From contig JBMNEQ010000004.1 of assembly GCA_050948865.1 (NCBI GenBank), positions 120,432-184,431 of the forward strand: a stretch of 64,000 bases of DNA. The letters are read 5' to 3'. The translations under genes were made by a program, and so were the position numbers. The stretch comes from SKGN01 sp050948865 (GTDB lineage Bacteria > Bacillota_I > Bacilli_A > RF39 > UBA660). Under the pieces are notes generated by a model. It searched no databases. It was not told the DNA's origin and saw nothing but the letters and a program-made list of their open reading frames with translations. This document shows, one piece after another, positions 26,674 to 33,940 of the stretch. Numbering within the stretch: position 1 is the first letter of the stretch; every line of letters starts with the position of its first letter.

Positions 26674-29115
26674 TTGAAAAGAATTGCTCTTGATTTGGAT
26701 GGATTGTTAATTGACTATGAAGGTTTTGTAAAGAAATATGGTAGTTTATACTATGGAAAAAAATATGGATTAGACATTGTTAACCCTCAGGGTTTTGATG
26801 TTGATCAAGTTTTTGATTTAGAAAACTATTTTAAAAGTAAAAATCCAACATTTCATGAAGAAAAAATTAAAACTATGGTTAAGGAATCTAAAAGGGAGTT
26901 TTGGAAAAAACACATGGTAGAATATTGTTTTAAAACACCTTTTAGAAAAGGTGTAGCTAAAACAATTAATGCTTTATTAAGTGATGGTTATGAAACTACA
27001 ATCTTAACAGCTAGAACTTTTGTTGATCAAGAAAGTTTATATGGTAAGGTTATGAGGAAAATTGTTAAATATCAATTTAAAAAGAATGGGGTTAAACCTG
27101 AACAACTTAATTTTATTTGGACAACAGAAAAGGATGATAAAAAGGATATTACTTATCGAAATTATTTTGATATTGTAGGAGATGATCGTCCTGATATTTT
27201 ACAAGCGAATAATGAAATAACTGATACAATAACAATTAATACTAGTTATAATATTGATGAAGATTTAGGAAAAACTATTCGAATAAATGGATTTGAAAAT
27301 AATGAATTTCTTAAAGCTGTAAAAGAAATAGAGGAAAAAAATAAAGAACCTTTACTTGATCCTAAAACACCTCTTACTAATAGTCCTTCTACTGATCAAA
27401 GATGGAAACAATTTTGGACTAAAGGGGATATGAAATGGGCTTTATATAAACATTCACCTTATGAACGTATGCAAATGGCTACAAAAGATCATCCAAAGGG
27501 GACTTTCTTAAAATATGGATTATTAAAAGATTTAGTTCCGAAAGTTAAAATGCATAAAAAAATTACTAATCAAGAATTTAATAAACTTGTTGATGAATGT
27601 GCTAATGCTTTAAGGTCAATTGGGATTGAAAAAGGTGATCCTGTTCCTTTTCAGTTTGCTAATACACCTGAAGCTAAAGTAGTTATTAATGCTTTATATA
27701 AAGTAAAAGCGAAGATGGTTCCAATTTTTGGATTAGCAGAAAAAGAGGAAATTATAACTAAATTAGATACTCTAAATGAAAAACCGAAAGTATATTTTGC
27801 TACTGATATTTGTTTTTCTAAAATAAAAGAGGCGATGGAGGAATTAGACATTGAAAAAGTTATTTGTTTATCACCTGGAACATCACTTCCACCTTTAGAA
27901 AAAGCAATATATCCTCTAATTGAAAAGGCAATTAGAAAGAAAGCGGGAACAGAAGCTGTTACTTATAATGAACGTTATATTAAATATACTGATTTTATTA
28001 AAGAAGGTCAAGGTAAAGAATATGAATTTGAAACAGGCTTTGATGATAGTTATGTTGCTGCTCAATTATTTACTGGAGGAACTATTAAATTTAAAGGGGT
28101 AGAAATTACTGAGGGTAATATTGAAGCTGGAGTTCATAACTTTTTAAATAATCATTATGATTTTAGAAGAGGGGATGTGATTGGAGATTTTATGCCTCTT
28201 GATCATACTTTTGGTTTATTAATTGCTAATCATATTGCTAGTAGTTTAGGAGTAACATTAGATGTCATAATGAAACTTAATATTAAACAAGTTGATGAAG
28301 TCTTAGAAAGAGTTAATATCTTTGGTGGTGTTCCCACATTATTTAAAGCAATTTATAATAATCCCAAAGTCTTAAAAAAGGAATTAAAAGATCTTCGTCA
28401 TGTTTTATCAGGTGGTGCTCCTTTAAGAAGTTCGGTAAGGGAAAAAACGGAAGATTGTTTAAAGAAGGTTGGTGCTCCTGCTGGTATTAATGATGGATTT
28501 GGGTTAACTGAAACATCGGGGGGAGTTATTTATGATGGGTTACCAGTAATAAATCATGATATGAAAATAGTAGATCCTAAAACAGGGGAAGAACTTGGTT
28601 ATGGGGATGAAACTAAAACTAAAAATGTTGGTGTTCTTAGTGTTAAAGGTCCTTTAATTATGAAAGGTTACGCTAATATGGAAAAAGAAACTAAAGAAAC
28701 ATTAAAAGATGGTTGGTTTTACACTAATGATATGGGTTATATTGATCCTGCTGGTAAATTTCATTTTGCTAATAGATATGATGATTTAATTATTGTTAAT
28801 GGTCATAATGTTTATCCTAAGGATATTGAGGAATTATTAGATACTATTGATGAAATTAAAAATAATTCTGTTATTAGTAAAAAGGATCCAAAAAAGGATG
28901 AAGTTGTGGCGGCTTTAATTGAATTAAAAGAAGGAATTTCTTATACTGCTAAACTTGAAGCTAAAATTAAAGAAAGATATTTAAAATTACCTCCTTTTGC
29001 TAGACCAATAGAAACAATTATGGTTAATAATTTAGCTGATACAAGAATTTTTAAACCAGATAAAATAAAACATCGAAAAGTATTAGAAAAAACTTTACAA
29101 TCAAGGGGAGTTTAA
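26674..29115 (+). CDS. HAD-domain / AMP-dependent acyl ligase fusion
   Basis: An 813-residue two-part enzyme. Residues 1-200 form a HAD-type phosphatase-like domain (ALDLDG with Asp7/Asp9, ILTAR, GDDRPDIL) like deoxyribonucleotidases. Residues about 235-810 form an ANL-superfamily acyl-adenylating domain: FTGGTIKFKG at the P-loop, GFGLTETSGG, WFYTNDMGYID, NRYDDLIIVNGHNVYPKDIEELL and a near-C-terminal FKPDKIKHRK lysine. The P-loop is altered from the canonical SGTTGxPKG, so substrate or chemistry may differ. It starts at TTG after GGAGAGGA and is followed one base later by an acyltransferase. By inference, it activates a fatty acid for membrane lipid synthesis. The role of the HAD part is unknown. 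Confidence 0.82.
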   Translation: MKRIALDLDGLLIDYEGFVKKYGSLYYGKKYGLDIVNPQGFDVDQVFDLENYFKSKNPTFHEEKIKTMVKESKREFWKKHMVEYCFKTPFRKGVAKTINALLSDGYETTILTARTFVDQESLYGKVMRKIVKYQFKKNGVKPEQLNFIWTTEKDDKKDITYRNYFDIVGDDRPDILQANNEITDTITINTSYNIDEDLGKTIRINGFENNEFLKAVKEIEEKNKEPLLDPKTPLTNSPSTDQRWKQFWTKGDMKWALYKHSPYERMQMATKDHPKGTFLKYGLLKDLVPKVKMHKKITNQEFNKLVDECANALRSIGIEKGDPVPFQFANTPEAKVVINALYKVKAKMVPIFGLAEKEEIITKLDTLNEKPKVYFATDICFSKIKEAMEELDIEKVICLSPGTSLPPLEKAIYPLIEKAIRKKAGTEAVTYNERYIKYTDFIKEGQGKEYEFETGFDDSYVAAQLFTGGTIKFKGVEITEGNIEAGVHNFLNNHYDFRRGDVIGDFMPLDHTFGLLIANHIASSLGVTLDVIMKLNIKQVDEVLERVNIFGGVPTLFKAIYNNPKVLKKELKDLRHVLSGGAPLRSSVREKTEDCLKKVGAPAGINDGFGLTETSGGVIYDGLPVINHDMKIVDPKTGEELGYGDETKTKNVGVLSVKGPLIMKGYANMEKETKETLKDGWFYTNDMGYIDPAGKFHFANRYDDLIIVNGHNVYPKDIEELLDTIDEIKNNSVISKKDPKKDEVVAALIELKEGISYTAKLEAKIKERYLKLPPFARPIETIMVNNLADTRIFKPDKIKHRKVLEKTLQSRGV

Positions 29116-29116
29116 G

Positions 29117-29902
29117 ATGAATGACTATAAAGATAAAAATTATCAATCATTTAAAGTTTTAAGAGGAATTGGAGTTCCAATTTTTAAAACACTTTTTCAT
29201 CCTCAAATAAATAATAAAGAATTTATAAAAGGAAATGAACCAACTATTTTCTTTGGAAATCATCGTCATGTCTTTGATCAATTTCCTGTTATCTGTGCTA
29301 CACCTAAATATATACGTTGGTTTGCGAAAAAGGAATACTTTGATTCTAAATTAAGAATATTATATGAAGCAACAGGTTGTATTGAAGTTGATCGTGGTGG
29401 AGATACTTCTAAAGCGATGGATGAGGCAACTGAATGTTTAGAACAGGGAGGAAGCATTGGTATTTTTCCTGAAGGAACAAGAAATATTTATTATTTATCT
29501 ATTATGGCTCGTGATTTAGCTTTAAAAAAATTAAATAATCTTATTAATATTTACGGAAATAATCACCCTCAAATTGAACGAGCAAAATTAACTTATGAAC
29601 AAGCAGAGTTACGGATTATAAAAGCGAAACAAAAATTAGAAGAACGTGGTTATGAAGTTATTGAAAATGATTTATTATTAGGCTTTAAAAAAGGAGCAGC
29701 GATTTTGTCTAATAAAACAGGTGTTTCTTTATCTCCTTTTGCTGTAACTGGAGATTATAAAATTACTAATAAAAATTTAACTGTTACTTTTGGAGAAAAA
29801 ATATTACCAGAAAATAAAACAGTGGAAACTTTAAATGAAGAAATGCGTAATACTGTAAAAGAATTAGTCTTAAAAAACGAACCAAAAAGAAGTAACAAAT
29901 AA
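29117..29902 (+). CDS. PlsC-like 1-acylglycerol-3-phosphate acyltransferase
   Basis: Transfers acyl groups to lysophosphatidate in phospholipid synthesis. The 261-residue protein has the catalytic NHRHVFD (NHx4D) motif near residue 53, the FPEGTRN phosphate-binding motif and FKKGAAILSNKTGVSLSPFAV. Between FPEGTRN and FKKGA, where most members have about 10 residues, there is an insert of about 60 mostly helical, charged residues. It follows the HAD-ligase fusion by one base, so the two enzymes probably act in sequence on acyl chains at the membrane. Confidence 0.88.
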   Translation: MNDYKDKNYQSFKVLRGIGVPIFKTLFHPQINNKEFIKGNEPTIFFGNHRHVFDQFPVICATPKYIRWFAKKEYFDSKLRILYEATGCIEVDRGGDTSKAMDEATECLEQGGSIGIFPEGTRNIYYLSIMARDLALKKLNNLINIYGNNHPQIERAKLTYEQAELRIIKAKQKLEERGYEVIENDLLLGFKKGAAILSNKTGVSLSPFAVTGDYKITNKNLTVTFGEKILPENKTVETLNEEMRNTVKELVLKNEPKRSNK

Positions 29903-29915
29903 AGTTACTTTTTTC
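29890..29915 (+). terminator. Terminator of lipid operon
   Basis: AAGTAAC (29890-29896), a loop containing the plsC-like stop codon, GTTACTT (29904-29910) and T's. Confidence 0.75.
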
Positions 29916-29968
29916 TTTCTTTATGATATAATTTTTATAATTAAGTCTCTAATGAAGTAGGTGTAAAA

Positions 29969-31870
29969 ATGAATTTTAATATCCAATTTCAATTAATCAG
30001 TTTGTTTTATTCAGTATTATTTATGATTATATATTTTTCTAAACCGCGTTTAAAATCTTTAGAAAATTATATCTATAAAAATTTATTAATTTTAAATATG
30101 ATAGTTTTAGTTTTAGATATTTCTAGTATTTTCACTATTAATGCTTTAAACTCCTTTTCTAGTTCAAGAATTTTAAATATGATTATATCTAAAGGTTATT
30201 TAATCTCTTTAGCTTTATGGATTTTATTTTTTGTTTTATATTTTGTAGTAATGATTAAAAATACGAAAAGTGATTATAAAATTATTTATTTTAAAGAATT
30301 AGATCAAAAAACAAAAACTAATATTAATTTATTAACAATTTTAACTTTTATTGCTGTTATCTTTATTTCTATTTTGCCCTTATACTTTTATAATGAAAAT
30401 GGAGTTTACTCATATGGACCATCATCTATGGTTTTATATATTTTTAATCCTTTTATGCTGGTTTTTTGTTTAATCTTAATTATTAAAAATTTAAAAACAC
30501 TTCATAAACAAAGAATTATTCCTTTATTTGTTTTTTTACTTTTAACTTTAGTTTTAATTCCTGTTCAATTATTTAATCCTACTATTTTATTAGTTAGTAC
30601 TGTTCAAACTTTTGTTGTAATTTTAATGTTTAATACCATTGAAAATCCCGATGTTAAATTATTAAATGAAATGATTTTAGCTAAAGATCAGGCTGAACAA
30701 GCGAATAATGCTAAAAGTCATTTTATCGCTAATATGTCTCATGAAATAAGAACTCCTTTAAATGCTATTATTGGTTATAGTGAGGAAATTAAAAATGAGG
30801 ATACTTTAGAAGCAGCCAAAGAAAATGCTGATTATGTAATAAAATCAGGTAAAGTTTTATTAGAAATAATTGGAGGAATTCTTGATATTTCTAAAATAGA
30901 ATCTGGTAATATGGAAATTACTAATGATGTTTATGACACTAAAGAATTATTCACTACTATTACTAATTTAATCAATGTTAAAATGAAAGAAAAGCCGTTA
31001 GAATTTAATGTTTTTATAGCTAATGATTTACCAAGGCGTCTTTATGGTGATAAAACAAATATTCAAAAAGTTTTAATAAATATTTTATCTAATGCTTATA
31101 AGTATACTCATAAAGGAAAAGTAGATTTTAAAGTAGATTGTATTAATAAAAATGGCATTTGTAAATTAATTATGTCTGTTCAAGATACGGGAAGAGGGAT
31201 TAAAACAGAAAATATTGATAAATTATTTGCTAAATTTAATCGTTTAGATAAAGATCGCAATACTACTACTGAAGGAACAGGATTAGGTTTAGCAATCGCT
31301 AAGAAGATAGTAGAAATGATGGGCGGCACAATAACTGTTCAAAGTACTTATGGATTAGGTAGTAGATTTACAGTTTCTTTATTTCAACCAATTGAACAAA
31401 GTTCTTCTTTTCAAGAAGATAATATGACAAAAATATCATCTTCTTTATCTAAAGAAGATACTTCTTTAGAAGAAATAAAACTCCAAGATTTTAGTAATTT
31501 TACAATATTAGTAACTGATGATAATAGAATGAATTTAAAGATTGCTGAAAAAATTCTTACTAGAAATTATCAGGTTAAAGTTGTTTTATCAGAAACAGGG
31601 GCTGATACTTTAGAAAGGATTAATCAAGGGGAAAAATATGATCTTATTTTAATGGATGTTGAGATGCCTCTAAAAAAAGGAGATGAAGTGATGAAGGAAT
31701 TAAAAGAAAAAGGTTATAAGATTCCAATTATTGCTTGGACAGCCAATGCTACTACAGGAGAAAGAGAAAGATATTTAAAAGAAGGATTTGATGAATATTT
31801 AGCTAAACCTTTTGATAGAAAAGAATTAAATAGAGTTTTAAATAAATTTTTAAAACTTGATCATAATTAA
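29969..31870 (+). CDS. Hybrid sensor histidine kinase
   Basis: A 633-residue membrane kinase. About seven hydrophobic segments (residues 5-225) form the sensor. Then come a HisKA dimerisation domain with SHEIRTPLNAI (phospho-acceptor His258), a HATPase domain (NAYKYT, DTGRGI, GTGLGLAIAKKI) and a fused receiver domain (DDNRMNL, phospho-acceptor Asp563 in LILMDVEMP). No response regulator with an output domain lies nearby, so the partner is elsewhere. The signal is unknown. It stands as a single gene between two terminators. Confidence 0.93.
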   Translation: MNFNIQFQLISLFYSVLFMIIYFSKPRLKSLENYIYKNLLILNMIVLVLDISSIFTINALNSFSSSRILNMIISKGYLISLALWILFFVLYFVVMIKNTKSDYKIIYFKELDQKTKTNINLLTILTFIAVIFISILPLYFYNENGVYSYGPSSMVLYIFNPFMLVFCLILIIKNLKTLHKQRIIPLFVFLLLTLVLIPVQLFNPTILLVSTVQTFVVILMFNTIENPDVKLLNEMILAKDQAEQANNAKSHFIANMSHEIRTPLNAIIGYSEEIKNEDTLEAAKENADYVIKSGKVLLEIIGGILDISKIESGNMEITNDVYDTKELFTTITNLINVKMKEKPLEFNVFIANDLPRRLYGDKTNIQKVLINILSNAYKYTHKGKVDFKVDCINKNGICKLIMSVQDTGRGIKTENIDKLFAKFNRLDKDRNTTTEGTGLGLAIAKKIVEMMGGTITVQSTYGLGSRFTVSLFQPIEQSSSFQEDNMTKISSSLSKEDTSLEEIKLQDFSNFTILVTDDNRMNLKIAEKILTRNYQVKVVLSETGADTLERINQGEKYDLILMDVEMPLKKGDEVMKELKEKGYKIPIIAWTANATTGERERYLKEGFDEYLAKPFDRKELNRVLNKFLKLDHN

Positions 31871-31874
31871 AGAA

Positions 31875-31906
31875 GAAACAACTTTAAAAGAGGTTGTTTC
31901 TTTTTA
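31875..31906 (+). terminator. Terminator of histidine kinase gene
   Basis: GAAACAAC (31875-31882) and GTTGTTTC (31893-31900) followed by five T's. Confidence 0.85.
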
Positions 31907-31973
31907 TTATTGTTATTTTATGGTATACTTTTTTTAATTACCTTTTTTATTATAATGCTTAGAGGGTGGGGTT

Positions 31974-32918
31974 ATGGATGATTTTAAACAATTAGAATTA
32001 AAAATTAAGGATTATAAAATCAAAGAATTAAAATCTCTTAATAAAATATTATTATATTTTTTAAATAATTTATCAATTGGAAATGAACGGCAAAAAGACA
32101 TTTCTTCTTCTTATCAATTAAAAGAAATAAAAGCTAATGTTAATCATTTTTATAAAGAATTAGATAAAAGAATATATACTGATATTTTAGATTTGCTTAA
32201 TAAGGAAAATATTTATTATAAAAATCAAAAAGGAATTCAAGGATTAACTACTATTCAAGAAGATAAAATTCATATTATTATGAATTTAAACAATTCTTTA
32301 GAAGATCATTTTCTTTTAGCTCATGAATTGATGCATGGTCTTGTTTTAAAAAATTCTTTTCCTTTTTTAAAAATGGATGAACGTTTATTTGAAATAGAAT
32401 CTCATTTTATAGAATTTCTTTTAAGTGATTTTTTATTAAAAAATAAATATGAAGAAAATTCAATTCTTAATTATAATCTTAAAAGATCAAAAATGGTTTT
32501 TCGCCATGCTCATCGAAGTTTTTGGGAACTTAATTTAATAAATGTTTATAATCAATTTGGATCTTTAGAAAAAGATCTTGTTTATAATTATTTTAAAACT
32601 AGTTATTTAGTTCATGATCAAGAAAAAATTAAATTAATTATTCAGGGTTTAACTAAAGAAAAATTTAATTTAAATTATGCTCTTCGTTATTTTTGGGGGG
32701 AATTAATAAGTCATCAATTATATACTAATTATAAAAAGGAGCCTGCTTATAATTTAAATCTTTTTAAAAATTATATTTATAATAATTCTTCTTTAACTTT
32801 TGAAAAAGGATTAGAGAAATTAAATATTTCTTTTAATCCTCAAATAATAAATAATTATGCTAAATATGTAAAAAATAATCAATTAAAATTGAAAACTTTA
32901 GAAAAGAAATATAAATAA
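31974..32918 (+). CDS. HExxH zincin-type putative metallopeptidase
   Basis: A 314-residue soluble protein I cannot place in a named family. The zinc motif AHELMHG (His117, Glu118, His121) is followed by FEIESHFIEF about 25 residues later, where the Glu could be the third ligand (gluzincin-like). The rest is helical and Lys/Asn-rich. No signal peptide, so probably cytoplasmic. It has a ribosome binding site AGAGGGTGGGG before the ATG and stands alone between the kinase and the T-box leader. Confidence 0.65.
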   Translation: MDDFKQLELKIKDYKIKELKSLNKILLYFLNNLSIGNERQKDISSSYQLKEIKANVNHFYKELDKRIYTDILDLLNKENIYYKNQKGIQGLTTIQEDKIHIIMNLNNSLEDHFLLAHELMHGLVLKNSFPFLKMDERLFEIESHFIEFLLSDFLLKNKYEENSILNYNLKRSKMVFRHAHRSFWELNLINVYNQFGSLEKDLVYNYFKTSYLVHDQEKIKLIIQGLTKEKFNLNYALRYFWGELISHQLYTNYKKEPAYNLNLFKNYIYNNSSLTFEKGLEKLNISFNPQIINNYAKYVKNNQLKLKTLEKKYK

Positions 32919-32939
32919 TTATATTTTTTTGCTATAATA

Positions 32940-33158
32940 GAAGTATAAACGTTGAACAAGAGGAGTAATTAAACAATGCTTTTAGGGAATTAGTGGTTAG
33001 TGAAAACTAATAAGATTGTTTTATGAAGGTCGCTTGGGAGTTTTATATTTGAATAAATAGAATATAACGTTAACGGCGTTAAAGTAGAAGAGCATAATAA
33101 TTATTATGAACTAAGGTGGCACCGCGTTTAAAACGTCCTTATTAAAGGATGTTTTTTT
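32940..33158 (+). promoter_or_regulatory. T-box leader (valine type)
   Basis: tRNA-sensing leader. The 3' T-box AACTAAGGTGGCACCGCG (33109-33126) is unmistakable and is followed by an intrinsic terminator. A stem I region at about 32955-33050 has AGGGA, GGTTAGTGAAAACTA and, on its 3' side, GAAG-GTC-G, so the specifier reads GTC (Val, 33029-33031). This agrees with valS downstream. A TATAAT at 32933-32938 is the likely -10. Uncharged tRNA-Val should promote read-through into the HD gene and valS. The TGGN base is C, which would pair with a G discriminator; tRNA-Val usually has A there. Confidence 0.93.
33131..33158 (+). terminator. T-box regulated terminator
   Basis: AAACGTCCTT (33131-33140), loop ATTA, AAGGATGTTT (33145-33154) and a T run. 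It competes with the antiterminator formed by the T-box. Confidence 0.9.
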
Positions 33159-33181
33159 TAGAAAGGATTTTTATTTGAAAA

Positions 33182-33940
33182 ATGAAAAAAGCAAAGAAAA
33201 CTTTTTATAATTATGTTCAATTATATAATTTAAATAATCAAATGATTAATTATAAATATCATCATTCCCTTCGAGTATCTGATTTATCAGTTAAAATAAG
33301 TCAATCTTTAAATTTAGCTAAAGAACAAATAAATCTTAGCGCTTTAATTGGTTTATTGCATGATATTGGACGTTTTGATCAATGGAAAAAGTTTCAAAGT
33401 TTTAATGATTTTAAAACTTTTGATCATGGAGATTATGCTGTTTGGTTATTATTTACAAACAATTTAATTAGGGATTATCTTCATGAGACTAAAAATGATG
33501 AACTTATTAAAAAGGCTATTAAAGCTCATAATAAAAAAGTAATTCCTAAATACTATACAGAAGAAGAAAAATTATATAGTAAAATAATTCGGGATGCTGA
33601 TAAAATTGATATTTTAACTGCTTATGGAGGATATTTTAAAAGAACAATGGATCAAGAATATTCCAAAGAGGTATTAAATTTAATTAAAGAAAGAAAAACA
33701 ATAGATACTAAACAAACTAAAACTACTGTAGATGATCTTTTAGTTAAATTTGCTTTTATTTATGATATTAATTTTAATTATAGTTTAAAATATATTTATA
33801 ATAATGATTTACTTGGTAAAATAATTAATAATATTCAATTTAATGATTTAAAAATTAAAGAACTTTTAGAAGAACTTAAAGAAGAGATCTATCTTTATAT
33901 AAAATTAAAGGAGGAAGATAAAAATGAAGAAAAAGTATAA
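33182..33940 (+). CDS. HD-domain phosphohydrolase
   Basis: A 252-residue HD-superfamily metal-dependent phosphohydrolase. Metal-binding residues: YHHSLRV (His27/28), LLHDIGR (His60-Asp61), KAHN and IIRDADKID. The natural substrate is unknown; relatives act on nucleotides or phosphorylated metabolites. It lies between the T-box and valS and overlaps valS by 17 bases, so its expression should follow valine tRNA charging. There is no clear GGAGG; GAAAGGA upstream serves. Confidence 0.88.
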   Translation: MKKAKKTFYNYVQLYNLNNQMINYKYHHSLRVSDLSVKISQSLNLAKEQINLSALIGLLHDIGRFDQWKKFQSFNDFKTFDHGDYAVWLLFTNNLIRDYLHETKNDELIKKAIKAHNKKVIPKYYTEEEKLYSKIIRDADKIDILTAYGGYFKRTMDQEYSKEVLNLIKERKTIDTKQTKTTVDDLLVKFAFIYDINFNYSLKYIYNNDLLGKIINNIQFNDLKIKELLEELKEEIYLYIKLKEEDKNEEKV

